A DNA stretch of 64,000 nucleotides from Pedobacter sp. ISL-64 (lineage in GTDB: Bacteria > Bacteroidota > Bacteroidia > Sphingobacteriales > Sphingobacteriaceae): assembly GCF_018613605.1 (NCBI RefSeq), contig NZ_JAGGPU010000004.1:1-64000 (forward strand), written 5' to 3'. The stretch's first letter is position 1; every line of letters starts with the position of its first letter. Below are positions 35,310-43,925 of this stretch, piece after piece. Both the position numbers and the translations under genes were made by a program. Under the pieces are notes generated by a model, which made no database searches, was not told the DNA's origin, and saw only the letters and a list, made by a program, of their open reading frames with translations.

Positions 35310-36179
35310 ATGAAACCGCATTTACTTAATGTATCTACTAATTCGGTAGATTCTTTTAGCGCTCGGAGAGACATTATGCCCGATATAAACAATCGTTGGC
35401 ATTACCACTCTGCATTAGAATTAATCTACGTTAAAAAAGGCAGAGGAACGCAGTTTATTGGCGATAGCATTAAAAATTTTAAGGATGGCGATGTAGTTTT
35501 ACTTGGAAGCAATTTGCCACACTACTGGCGCTTTGACCCCGAGTTTTTTGATGAACTGGGTGGAGAAACAGTTGAAGTTTATGCGATCCATTTTAAGGAA
35601 GACTTTTTAGGCAAGGATTTTCTCGATCTTCCCGAAAACCAGGAGATGAAAAAAGTGTTGCTGCAATCGCGGCAGGGAATTCAGCTGCAAGGAATCTCAA
35701 AAGAGAAAATTGCTTGTTTAATGCCACAGATTATTGAGGCAACAGGCACCATGCGGATTATAAAAATACTGGAAGTATTAACAGAAATAGCCAATTGCGA
35801 AGAGAAAAACATTTTGGTTTCGCTAGGCTTTAAGCCAAATTTTTTGGAGAACGAAAAAGATAGGATTCAATCTATTTATAACTATACCATCAGCAATTAC
35901 AAAAATAAAATAGAACTAAAGGAAATTGCTGCGGTTGCTAAAATCAGCCCCAATTCTTTCTGTAAATTCTTTAAAACTAAAAGTAGAAAAACTTATACAC
36001 AGTTTCTGAACGAGATTAGGGTAGGACAGGCTTGTAAACTATTGATCGAAAATAACCTGACCGTTAAAGAAATCTGCTACGACTGCGGCTTTTATAATTT
36101 CACCAGTTTCCACAAATATTTTAGAGAAATAACAGGGAAAACCCCGCTAAAATATCAACAAGCCTTTTCTAAACAATAG
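35310..36179 (+). CDS. AraC-family regulator of the fucose-type genes
   Basis: 289 residues. N-terminal cupin with RWHYHSALELIYVKKGRGTQ, DGDVVLLGSNLPHYWR, as in RhaR/RhaS-like regulators; C-terminal double helix-turn-helix (EIAAVAKISPNSFCKFFK, VKEICYDCGFYNFTSFHKY, TGKTPLKYQQ). It is divergent from fucP with a shared palindromic operator, so it likely responds to the sugar carried by FucP. Confidence 0.9.
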   Translation: MKPHLLNVSTNSVDSFSARRDIMPDINNRWHYHSALELIYVKKGRGTQFIGDSIKNFKDGDVVLLGSNLPHYWRFDPEFFDELGGETVEVYAIHFKEDFLGKDFLDLPENQEMKKVLLQSRQGIQLQGISKEKIACLMPQIIEATGTMRIIKILEVLTEIANCEEKNILVSLGFKPNFLENEKDRIQSIYNYTISNYKNKIELKEIAAVAKISPNSFCKFFKTKSRKTYTQFLNEIRVGQACKLLIENNLTVKEICYDCGFYNFTSFHKYFREITGKTPLKYQQAFSKQ

Positions 36180-36370
36180 TGATATCCAGTAAAGTCTGTT
36201 TTAAAAATATGACTTCATAATTCTACAATATTTGCCGTTTTATTTAAGTTTTTCTGCTTAGGTTTGTTTAAACCAAAGGTGAATAGCTGAAGTTTTAACG
36301 ACTTTTATCCTTTATCGATTTTAAAATACAAGAATGTTAAAACTAATTTTTGATTTATAGGTTTATAGCT

Positions 36371-36378
36371 TAAGTTTG
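36371..36378 (+). promoter_or_regulatory. -7 promoter element for the 70-residue gene
   Basis: TAAGTTTG, exact TAnnTTTG, 20 bases upstream of the ATG at 36399. The upstream 190 bases hold no gene. Confidence 0.5.
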
Positions 36379-36398
36379 TATTTCTAACTGAATATTTT

Positions 36399-36611
36399 AT
36401 GAGCAATATCTCTAATCCGAAACCGGTGAAAAAGGGCGATAGGATGGACAATGACCATAATAACCTTAATGAATCTTACACCCCTGTTTCAAAACATAAA
36501 TTTGAAGGATGGCCGATTTTATGGATATTGATAGCTATATTTTTAATCTCCGCAGTTTTATGGTATACAGGAGCCGCTCCTTACTTAATTAAGTGGATTG
36601 CCAATAAATAA
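36399..36611 (+). CDS. Small single-pass membrane protein
   Basis: 70 residues: a polar, charged N-terminus of about 40 residues and one hydrophobic helix (WPILWILIAIFLISAVLWY) near the end, with a short Lys-rich tail. A consensus -7 element lies 20 bases upstream, which supports expression. No family is recognised. The region from 36612 to 37010 has one further candidate, the leftward 36-residue frame below. Confidence 0.55.
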   Translation: MSNISNPKPVKKGDRMDNDHNNLNESYTPVSKHKFEGWPILWILIAIFLISAVLWYTGAAPYLIKWIANK

Positions 36612-36727
36612 AATAGATGTTTTTAGAGCGTTAAGTTTGGCCACAACATTTCATTGTCTTTCTGTGAGAAAGTTCAATGTATTGCTTAAAGGGGAGACGT
36701 TAATTTTGATGACGGGAAAAGAACTGA

Positions 36728-36838
36728 TTAAAATTTTTCATCATCGCTGGGAATCTGCTCAGCGGAGAAATAACAGTACAACATAAATCCAAAAGAAATA
36801 ATATAAAATACCGCTGTGATTAAAAGGAATGTGCTCAT
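36728..36838 (-). CDS. Tiny membrane protein (36 residues)
   Basis: A leftward frame from the ATG at 36838 encodes MSTFLLITAVFYIISFGFML followed by YCYFSAEQIPSDDEKF and a stop. The composition, one clean membrane helix then a short acidic tail, is what a genuine micro-membrane protein looks like. It faces the 70-residue membrane gene tail to tail. No promoter is certain. Confidence 0.45.
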   Translation of the reverse strand: MSTFLLITAVFYIISFGFMLYCYFSAEQIPSDDEKF

Positions 36839-37010
36839 ATAAATAGTTATTTGGTTAGTGTAATTATAACGTTAAGTTATCTTAAATTATATAGGGCGAT
36901 GCATTTATTTTATATTAATTATTAACATAATTAATTTTAATGTTGAAAACTATTTATTTAGTTTTTTGTGTGGTATCGATCTGCTATTCAGCTGTTCACC
37001 AGTGATCTGC

Positions 37011-37970
37011 TTACCTGGCTTGAAATTTATCGCGGTATTGAGTCGGCGTCATCCCGACTGATTTTCTGAACACTTTCCTAAATGCTTTTGGATCATTGTA
37101 GCCAGAGTTATAAATTACCTCTGTCATTTGCTGGGCAGTTTGCTCTAATAACTTTTTAGCCGCTTCGATACGGGTTTGTTGAAGATATGCTATAGGGGTA
37201 ATACCAATCACCTGTTTAAAGCGACGCACAATATTTCTTCTACTGGAAGGAATATCTTTAATCATCTCTTCAATGGTAGCCACGTCCTGATAATTATTTT
37301 CAATTTTTTCTTGGGCAGAAGCAACAATATCATCATTGTGATGACGGATAGGCTGGAAGGTGCTAAAGTATGATTGGTTTACACGGTCCATATCGATTGC
37401 AAAAATCTTGGCCACCTTAACAGCCATATCTTTTCCACAATGAAGCTGTAAAAGATGCAATAATAAATGAAAAGTAGAGGTTGCTCCACCACTTGTAAAT
37501 AATTTTCCATCCTGTGTTACCGTTTTATCAGCCTTTAAATGAACCAGGGGAAATGCCATAGAAAAGGCAGAGCAGGCATCAACATGTGTGGTAGCTGCTT
37601 TACCATCCAACAGTCCTGATGCTGCAAGTAAAAATGCACCAGTACAAAAAGTAGCAATTTCTGCGCCTGCCGCATGTTGTTTGTTTAACCAGGGAATATA
37701 GTTTCGGTTTGCTGCGATGGAATCTTTAATATCGTTGGTTGCAAAAGAAGGCACTAAAATAAGATCAAGATGTGCAGCTTTTTGTAAGGGTACACAAGGA
37801 TGATCACTAAAGTTATAATTTTTATCCTCCAGTGTAATCAAACTAATGTTAAATGGGATTTCGAGGTCATCTTTCCGATAAAATCCATTAACAGTATCAA
37901 ATACATCTAAAATAGCCGCTATGCTTAATAATCTGAAATTTTGGGGCAGTAAAACACCTACTTGTATCAT
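37011..37970 (-). CDS. GlxA-family regulator (DJ-1/PfpI plus AraC)
   Basis: 319 residues. N-terminal DJ-1/PfpI-like domain (about 1-185) with the elbow Cys in FCTGAFLLAASG and THVD; C-terminal AraC double helix-turn-helix (SSRRNIVRRFKQVIG, MTEVIYNSGYNDPKAFRKVF, VGMTPTQYRDKF). Such proteins are transcription factors, not amidotransferases. Divergent from the two DinB genes, which it may control. Confidence 0.9.
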   Translation of the reverse strand: MIQVGVLLPQNFRLLSIAAILDVFDTVNGFYRKDDLEIPFNISLITLEDKNYNFSDHPCVPLQKAAHLDLILVPSFATNDIKDSIAANRNYIPWLNKQHAAGAEIATFCTGAFLLAASGLLDGKAATTHVDACSAFSMAFPLVHLKADKTVTQDGKLFTSGGATSTFHLLLHLLQLHCGKDMAVKVAKIFAIDMDRVNQSYFSTFQPIRHHNDDIVASAQEKIENNYQDVATIEEMIKDIPSSRRNIVRRFKQVIGITPIAYLQQTRIEAAKKLLEQTAQQMTEVIYNSGYNDPKAFRKVFRKSVGMTPTQYRDKFQAR

Positions 37971-38104
37971 TTGGTTAAAAATTTAAGTATCGTAAATATA
38001 TAAAAATTGTCTGAAATGCCCCTTAAGATTGACTTTTACGGCAACGGTGTTCGGCTAAATTAACAACTAACTTTATTTCAGTTAATCAATTAATTAGTAA
38101 ACAT

Positions 38105-38599
38105 ATGAAAACCACCCCAACGAGTAGCAGAATGTATGGCTTTATAGTGCTGTATGAAATGCAAACAGATTTTTTACTAAGGGCTTTAGATGGGATAGAC
38201 CAAAAGGATGCACAGAAAAGATTGGATACGAAAGCAAACCACATTGCTTGGATTACCGGGAGTGTAGTGCATAGCCGTTACTTTCTGGCCAAATCATTCA
38301 GTATCGATCTTCCGTCCATAACCGACGAACTTTTTGCCGATAACAAAGGAATTGTGGATGATGCCACTTATCCATCGCTTGAAGATTTCATTAAAGATTG
38401 GAAAGAAATTTCTCCAAAGTTACAGCAGGCTTTATCCCAGGCTACCGACGATAAACTGGAAGAGAAACTCAGTATCCCCGGAATGGAGATCACACTGTTT
38501 GAAATGATCAGCTTCAATACTTATCGGGAAGCCAATTGCATCGGGCAGATTGCCTTATGGCGCAGGTTATTAAACTATCCTGGAATGAATTACATGTAA
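38105..38599 (+). CDS. DinB-family protein
   Basis: 164 residues, helical bundle of the DinB/YfiT fold. Candidate metal ligands are HIAW near residue 47 and later Glu/Arg positions; the classical third His is not obvious. The family includes thiol-dependent S-transferases of the YfiT/BshB type and unassigned metal proteins. First of three tight genes (gap of 3 bases to the next), divergent from the GlxA-type regulator. Confidence 0.8.
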   Translation: MKTTPTSSRMYGFIVLYEMQTDFLLRALDGIDQKDAQKRLDTKANHIAWITGSVVHSRYFLAKSFSIDLPSITDELFADNKGIVDDATYPSLEDFIKDWKEISPKLQQALSQATDDKLEEKLSIPGMEITLFEMISFNTYREANCIGQIALWRRLLNYPGMNYM

Positions 38600-38602
38600 G
38601 CT

Positions 38603-39109
38603 ATGGAAAAGATAATAAAAGAAGCCAACGAAACGCTGTGGGCGTTAGAAAACACTTTATCAAAATTTGATACTGCACAAATTAATGCAGTACCATTTAA
38701 GGGAAGCTGGACAGCCGGCCAACTGGCTGAACATATGATTTTATCAAATTCGGGCTTTCTACAAGTTATAAATGGCCCAGTAACCGAAACAGATAAGCCA
38801 GCCGATTTTATGGTAGCGCAGATCAGGAACGACTTTTTAAATTTCAATGTGAAGTATGATTCGCCTAAAGAGATTTATCCTGAAGACAGGACATATAATC
38901 AACCTGAATTATTAAACAGTTTAAAACAGATCAGAGATGGAATTTCAGCTTCTATAGCTGATCTGGATTTAACGAAGACCTGTAGCTCCTATGAATTGCC
39001 CGGTTATGGTTTTTTAACCCGCTTAGAGGCTGTTTATTTTGTAATTTATCATACACAACGACACGTACATCAGTTAAATAAAATTTATAGCGAGCTGGAT
39101 AGCAATTAA
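38603..39109 (+). CDS. DinB-family protein
   Basis: 168 residues, DinB fold with metal-binding His in GQLAEHMILS and the C-terminal HTQRHVHQLNKIY (HxxxH-like). It is adjacent to another DinB gene, likely an old tandem duplication or a cooperating pair. Substrate unknown. Confidence 0.82.
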   Translation: MEKIIKEANETLWALENTLSKFDTAQINAVPFKGSWTAGQLAEHMILSNSGFLQVINGPVTETDKPADFMVAQIRNDFLNFNVKYDSPKEIYPEDRTYNQPELLNSLKQIRDGISASIADLDLTKTCSSYELPGYGFLTRLEAVYFVIYHTQRHVHQLNKIYSELDSN

Positions 39110-39123
39110 TTTTAATTAAATTT

Positions 39124-39537
39124 ATGAGAAACAACAGGCTTAATCTACTAAATCCCTATATCGGCAAATGGAAAACAGAAGGTTTAACAAAATCAGGTGA
39201 TATAATCACTGGAACTGATACCTACGAATGGGTTGATGGTGATTTTTTCTTAATGCATCAGGTAGATATCATGTTTGGTGATAAAAAGATCCGATCGTTA
39301 GAAATTACTCATTATGATGATATGGAGGATGTTTTTAGGTCGCAATCGTTCGATAATGAGGGCAATATTTCTATCTCAACCCTTAAAATTTACGATGATA
39401 TCATTTTAATATTTGCTGATACTGAAAGATTTAAAGGAAATTTCAAAGCCAATACTATTGAAGGGACATGGGAACAATTTGATGGTAAAAACTGGGCACC
39501 GTGGATGGATGTCAAATTAACGAGAATTCCTTTGTAA
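39124..39537 (+). CDS. Lipocalin-like DUF1579-type protein
   Basis: 137 residues without a signal peptide. GKWKTEGLTKSGDIITGTDTY, FFLMHQVDIMFGDKKIRSLE and TIEGTWEQFDGKNWAPWMDV form a small beta-barrel pattern seen in DUF1579/SnoaL-adjacent proteins. It lies 14 bases after the second DinB gene and is probably in the same operon. Substrate unknown. Confidence 0.7.
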   Translation: MRNNRLNLLNPYIGKWKTEGLTKSGDIITGTDTYEWVDGDFFLMHQVDIMFGDKKIRSLEITHYDDMEDVFRSQSFDNEGNISISTLKIYDDIILIFADTERFKGNFKANTIEGTWEQFDGKNWAPWMDVKLTRIPL

Positions 39538-39604
39538 CGTCATGCTGAACTCGTTTCAGCATCTTATGCTAAATAGAGATCCTGAAACAAGTTCAGGATG
39601 ACGA
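39538..39604. repeat. Paired-palindrome repeat, copy 1
   Basis: CGTCATGCTGAAC...TTCAGCAT followed by CCTGAAACAAGTTCAGGATGACG: two linked hairpins whose outer ends, CGTCAT and ATGACG, also pair. Related copies lie at 42042-42110 and 52552-52627. Confidence 0.65.
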
Positions 39605-39755
39605 CCGTTCGTTACAATCTGTCATAACAAGAAATAGTAGAAAACAAATCATAATTAAACAATCCCGAAGGGGAAAAACAACAAAACAATGGCAACACTT
39701 AACACGTGATTATAATAGAGAAGAGTCCTTAGTTCATGGTCTGTTTTATTAATTG

Positions 39756-39881
39756 AGTGTATAATAATATAAATCGTGGGTGCAATAATATAAATCGTGG
39801 GTGCAATAATATAAGTCACGGGTGCGGTAATATAAATCGTGGGTGCAATAATATAAATCGCGGGTGCGGTAATATAAAGAG
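39756..39881. repeat. Six tandem 21-bp repeats
   Basis: Six units of 21 bp, consensus TGGGTGCAATAATATAAATCG with small variants (CGGGTGCGGTAATATAAATCG). 21 bp is two helical turns, so the AT-rich blocks fall on one DNA face. The rest of 39605-40066 has no gene I can support. Confidence 0.85.
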
Positions 39882-40066
39882 CGAATTAGATAATTTAAAT
39901 GGTCAGTAGCTCATGGTTAATGGACTATGGCTATTAACCACAACCATCAACCAAAACAGATTAACTTGTTATTACATCCATGTACCAATAACTAATGAAC
40001 AAATGCCTAATGAACTATAAATAACTTTTATTATTTTTAAATTTAGAAACCAAAAATTAAACCACT

Positions 40067-40447
40067 ATGAAAATTGCAGTTATTATTGTACGCGTGCTAC
40101 TAGCCGCCCTGTATCTTTTTGCTTCTGTAAGCTATTTTCTCAATCTAATGCCGAAGGCACCAGAAATGACAGCGGCCCAAACCAGCTTTATGACAGGGAT
40201 AATGGCCTCCGTTTATCTTTTTCCACTAATTAAAATAACAGAACTGTTATGTGGTATAATGTTATTAATTGGCAGAACTGCACCACTAGCATCAATCATC
40301 ATTTTTCCTGTTACCTTGAATATCTTTTTGTATACTGCATTTTTGGCTCAGCCTAAAGATCTTCCGATGTCTGCAGTAATGTTATTATTTAATTTGTTCC
40401 TGCTTTATGCGTATCGTGCCAAGTATCTACCGATCGTTTCAAAGTAA
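40067..40447 (+). CDS. DoxX-like small membrane protein
   Basis: 126 residues with four hydrophobic segments and DoxX-type features (RVLLAALYLFASVSYF, LIKITELLCGIMLLIG, PVTLNIFLYTAFL). Inner membrane; no biochemical role can be assigned. Solitary gene. Confidence 0.78.
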   Translation: MKIAVIIVRVLLAALYLFASVSYFLNLMPKAPEMTAAQTSFMTGIMASVYLFPLIKITELLCGIMLLIGRTAPLASIIIFPVTLNIFLYTAFLAQPKDLPMSAVMLLFNLFLLYAYRAKYLPIVSK

Positions 40448-40547
40448 ATTTTAGGATTTTCAAACTTTCTCATACTTTTTCTCTTTATTTAGTGTTCCGA
40501 TATAAGGTGTAATTATTATCTTTAGAAACTAACTAGAAATAAAAAAT

Positions 40548-40979
40548 ATGAGAAAGTTACCATTTTTAATGCTGCTTTTGGTTGCAGCATCGTTTTCTGC
40601 ATTTGCACAGAACAAAGATGCTATTGTAGGTAAATGGCTTAATCCATCAGGCGAAGGGCAAATAGAAATTTATAAAAAAGGCGATAAATATTATGGGAAG
40701 TTAGCCTGGATGAAGGAACCCAATTTAAATGGTAAACCTAAATTAGATGCTAAAAATCCTAACGAAAAACTACAGAAACGCGCTTTGTTAAATCTGGAAA
40801 TATTAAAGGATTTTGTTTACGAAGATGGCAAGTGGACTGATGGAACAATTTACGATCCAAAAAGTGGCAAAACATACAGCTGTAATATGTCTTTAAAAAG
40901 TAACGATGTGTTAAACGTTCGCGGTTATGTAGGTATTTCTCTTTTAGGCCGATCAGAAACTTTTAGACGAGTAAAATAA
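40548..40979 (+). CDS. DUF2147-family exported protein
   Basis: 143 residues with a signal peptide (MRKLPFLMLLLVAASFSAFAQ). The DUF2147 signature is present: IVGKWLNPSGEGQIEIYKKG, YYGKLAWMKEPN, GTIYDPKSGKTYSCNM and LNVRGYVGISLLGRSETF. Usual family length. Function unknown, probably periplasmic lipocalin-like. Seven bases upstream of the Ycf48-like gene, so cotranscribed. Confidence 0.9.
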   Translation: MRKLPFLMLLLVAASFSAFAQNKDAIVGKWLNPSGEGQIEIYKKGDKYYGKLAWMKEPNLNGKPKLDAKNPNEKLQKRALLNLEILKDFVYEDGKWTDGTIYDPKSGKTYSCNMSLKSNDVLNVRGYVGISLLGRSETFRRVK

Positions 40980-40986
40980 TTTATAG

Positions 40987-42003
40987 ATGAAGAAAATTTT
41001 ATGGTGCCTTTTAATGGCACCTTTTTTTTGCACCGCGCAGTCGTATTCCTTTAAACCCTTAAACGAGAATACCAAAACCAGTTTACGGGGTCTAAGTGTC
41101 GTATCAGATCGGATTACCTGGGTAAGTGGTAGTAATGGATCGGTAGGTAAAACTACTGATGGTGGTATAACCTGGAAATGGTTAAAACCAAAAGGTTACG
41201 AAAAAATCGATTTCAGGGATATTGAAGCTTTCGACGATAAACAGGCCATTATTGTGGGCATTGCTTCTCCGGCATACATTCTGAAAACCGTTGATGGCGG
41301 CGAAACCTGGACAGAAAATTATAAAAATGTAGATTCTGCCATATTTTTGGACGGGCTAAGTTTTTGGGATAAAAATAAAGGGCTCATTTTTGGCGATCCC
41401 ATAAATGATAAAATGCAATTGCTTAAAACTGTAGACGCAGGTAAAAGCTGGCAAGATATTTCAGCAAATCTAAAAACCAATTTGGCTAAAGGTGAAGCGA
41501 GTTTTGCAGCCAGTGGCACAACCATTAAAACATTGCCTGGTGGCAAAACCTGGATTGCAACAGGTGGAACGGTATCTAACATTTACTTTTCTCCAGATTA
41601 TGGACAAAACTGGCAAGTATTTAAATGCCCCATTTTGCAGGGCGAAAATAGTACGGGCCCTTTCTCGATCGATTTTTTGAATGAAAAAATTGGTATAACT
41701 GTTGGTGGAAACTATGTAAAAGATAAAGAAAACATTAATAATATTCTTTTAACGAGCGATGGAGGCAAAACCTGGCAAAAGCCAGCTACCCCGGTTTTAG
41801 GCTTCCGATCGGGCGTAACCTATATTAATGCTAAAACCTTAATTGCTACAGGTACTTCAGGAACAGATATTTCTACTGATGGTGGCCAAAACTGGAAACA
41901 TATTTCTGATAAAAGTTTTAATGCGGTTCAAAAAGCCAAAAAAGGTAAACAGATTATCCTGGCTGGAGAAAAAGGCGCGATTTATCAGTTAACTACTAAT
42001 TGA
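40987..42003 (+). CDS. Ycf48-like beta-propeller protein
   Basis: 338 residues with a signal peptide (MKKILWCLLMAPFFCTAQS). Five or more BNR/Asp-box style motifs (KTTDGGITWKWL, KTVDGGETWTENY, KTVDAGKSWQDI, TSDGGKTWQK, STDGGQNWKHI), as in Ycf48/HCF136-like propellers. In non-photosynthetic Bacteroidota these are secreted proteins with unknown ligands. Operon partner of the DUF2147 gene. Confidence 0.85.
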   Translation: MKKILWCLLMAPFFCTAQSYSFKPLNENTKTSLRGLSVVSDRITWVSGSNGSVGKTTDGGITWKWLKPKGYEKIDFRDIEAFDDKQAIIVGIASPAYILKTVDGGETWTENYKNVDSAIFLDGLSFWDKNKGLIFGDPINDKMQLLKTVDAGKSWQDISANLKTNLAKGEASFAASGTTIKTLPGGKTWIATGGTVSNIYFSPDYGQNWQVFKCPILQGENSTGPFSIDFLNEKIGITVGGNYVKDKENINNILLTSDGGKTWQKPATPVLGFRSGVTYINAKTLIATGTSGTDISTDGGQNWKHISDKSFNAVQKAKKGKQIILAGEKGAIYQLTTN

Positions 42004-42041
42004 TAAAGGATGCATGATAAAATTTATTTGATCTCACCTCA

Positions 42042-42110
42042 TCGTCATGCTGAACTTGTTTCAGCATCTTTTTAGCAAGAAAGACCCTGAAATAAATTCA
42101 GGGTGACGAT
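42042..42110. repeat. Paired-palindrome repeat, copy 2
   Basis: CGTCATGCTGAACTTGTTTC...CAGCA then ACCCTGAAATAAATTCAGGG and TGACGAT. Same layout as 39538-39604. It follows the Ycf48-like gene. Confidence 0.65.
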
Positions 42111-42298
42111 AGGTCGTGGAATTTGTAGTAAACCCATTAATAAAATTTCAGTCCTATTGCGTAACAGTTTTATTGATTAAGTATCTAATCAGTAAAACGA
42201 TTCAATAAATAAAAAAGATTGAAGCATCGGGATTGATAAAATTTTGTTTCTTTGCTGTCAACTAAAACTTTAATTAAAAACATACACACACTCGCTCA

Positions 42299-43117
42299 AT
42301 GGATTTTTTGCACACAATTTTAGGTGACGATATACAGGCCGGACTATTAATTATTTTAAATTTAATTGTGATCGAAAGTTTGCTTTCGGTAGACAATGCT
42401 GCTGTTTTGGCTACTATGGTCATGGATTTGCCAAAATCGCAAAGAGAAAAAGCTTTAAAATATGGCATTATTGGCGCTTATGTTTTTAGAGGGATCTGTT
42501 TGTTCCTGGCTGCATGGCTGGTTAAAATCTGGTGGTTGAAACCACTTGGCGGTCTATACCTGTTGTACCTGGCTTTCGATTATTTTAGAAAAAAGAACAA
42601 TAAAGGCAAGGAAGAAGAAGAAGAGGAAGTAGACAAAAGCAAAAGCTGGATTTATAAATCTACTGTTGGCTTAATGGGGAATTTTTGGGCAACTGTTGCT
42701 TTAGTGGAGGTAATGGATCTGGCTTTCTCTATCGATAATGTTTTTGCTGCTGTGGCTTTTACCGATCATATCTGGTTAATCTATATTGGTGTTTTTATCG
42801 GGATTTTGGCTATGCGTTTTGTAGCACAGGCATTTGTTAAACTGATGGAGAAATTTACCTTTTTAGAAACGATAGCATTCATCGTAATTGCTGTTTTAGG
42901 ATTTAAACTTACTTCATCGTTAGTAACGCATTTCTATCCCGAATCACCTATTTCTCACGCTATCGAAGGTGAAAAAACAGATCTTTTTGTCTCTATTTTT
43001 ACGGTAGCCATTTTCATTATACCAGTATTAACATCCTTATTATTTAACTATCCCAAAAAACACAAAAGCGATATCATAATTTCGGACGATGCGGAAAAGG
43101 TATTGGATAAATCTTAA
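42299..43117 (+). CDS. TerC-family integral membrane protein
   Basis: 272 residues, about seven to eight membrane segments. The TerC pair of acidic membrane motifs is present: ESLLSVDNAAVLATMV and DLAFSIDNVFAAVAF. A charged loop (KGKEEEEEEVDKSK) separates the halves. TerC proteins are thought to handle metals or link the membrane to TerD-type stress proteins. A near-consensus -7 element (TTTCTTTG, 42247-42254) lies upstream. First gene of the ter cluster, with its own promoter and a 103-bp gap to the HAD gene. Confidence 0.9.
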   Translation: MDFLHTILGDDIQAGLLIILNLIVIESLLSVDNAAVLATMVMDLPKSQREKALKYGIIGAYVFRGICLFLAAWLVKIWWLKPLGGLYLLYLAFDYFRKKNNKGKEEEEEEVDKSKSWIYKSTVGLMGNFWATVALVEVMDLAFSIDNVFAAVAFTDHIWLIYIGVFIGILAMRFVAQAFVKLMEKFTFLETIAFIVIAVLGFKLTSSLVTHFYPESPISHAIEGEKTDLFVSIFTVAIFIIPVLTSLLFNYPKKHKSDIIISDDAEKVLDKS

Positions 43118-43160
43118 ATTATAAGGCTTATCTGTGATAAATCTTACAATTAAACGTTGG

Positions 43161-43188
43161 TAATATTACAATCAAATTTGTAATATTA
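43161..43188 (+). promoter_or_regulatory. Palindrome in the promoter of the ter operon
   Basis: Perfect 11-bp arms TAATATTACAA and TTGTAATATTA around 6 bases, 32 bases before the HAD start codon. A near-consensus -7 (CAAATTTG, 43173-43180) lies inside. Likely an operator for stress induction of the genes 43221-48019. Confidence 0.55.
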
Positions 43189-43220
43189 GAATTTATAAAT
43201 AGATTAGGAAACAGGTTGCA

Positions 43221-43925
43221 ATGGCTTTTTACAAACATTACTCATTCGATCTTTGGTTAACGTTGATTAAATCAAATCCAGCGTATAAACAGGAGCGGAC
43301 ACAATATTTTTACCAGAAATTTAATACTAAGCGTAAAAATTTAGCAGAAATTGCTGTTATTTTTCGCCAGGTAGATTTAATGGTAAACGCTATTAATGAG
43401 CGGACAGGGAAAAATGTAGATGCTGATGAAATGTATTTAATGATCATCGGTATGATCAATGATTACGATTTCAATTTTCATGATGTGGATCTGCAGGAGA
43501 TTGATCACGACATGGAACAACTGGTTTTTACCCACATGCCTTTGCTGTATAGCGAAAGTTCTTTAACCGTATTGGAGCAGCTTAAATCAACAGGTTTAAG
43601 TTCGACCAATATTTTAAGCAATACTGGTTTTATAAAAGGGAAAACCTTAAAAAAAGTAATCAGTCATTTGGGTATCGATCAGTTTATCGATTTTCAACTG
43701 TATTCTGATGAAGTAAGGATGTCTAAACCCAATACCGGATTTTTTCAGTTGATGTTAGATACCATCGATAGGGAAAAGCATCCGGAATTAATGCTAAAAG
43801 ATGTAATCCATGTTGGCGATAACCCGCATGCTGATGTTCGTGGGGCAGAAGCAATGGGAATTAACAGCATGCTCATCAATTCCAATCATCTATCTATCTC
43901 AAACCTACTCTATGATACCGTATAA
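43221..43925 (+). CDS. HAD-family hydrolase of the ter cluster
   Basis: 234 residues. HAD motifs: motif I SFDLWLTLI (nucleophile Asp, with Trp where many HAD phosphatases have the second Asp), motif II ILSNTG, Lys in RMSKPNTGF, and motif IV HVGDNPHADVRGA. The DxW motif I departs from the DxD of ordinary phosphatases, so chemistry may differ. Ter clusters commonly encode HAD and PRTase proteins proposed to make a nucleoside-like metabolite. Overlaps the next gene by 14 bases. Confidence 0.82.
   Translation: MAFYKHYSFDLWLTLIKSNPAYKQERTQYFYQKFNTKRKNLAEIAVIFRQVDLMVNAINERTGKNVDADEMYLMIIGMINDYDFNFHDVDLQEIDHDMEQLVFTHMPLLYSESSLTVLEQLKSTGLSSTNILSNTGFIKGKTLKKVISHLGIDQFIDFQLYSDEVRMSKPNTGFFQLMLDTIDREKHPELMLKDVIHVGDNPHADVRGAEAMGINSMLINSNHLSISNLLYDTV

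Noticed and set aside
36598..36786. A 62-residue rightward frame after the 70-residue gene
   Set aside because: Composition is not protein-like and the better candidate on this stretch is the leftward 36-residue membrane frame.
39756..39881. Replication origin iterons
   Set aside because: No replication gene or DnaA boxes nearby; left as tandem repeats of unknown function.
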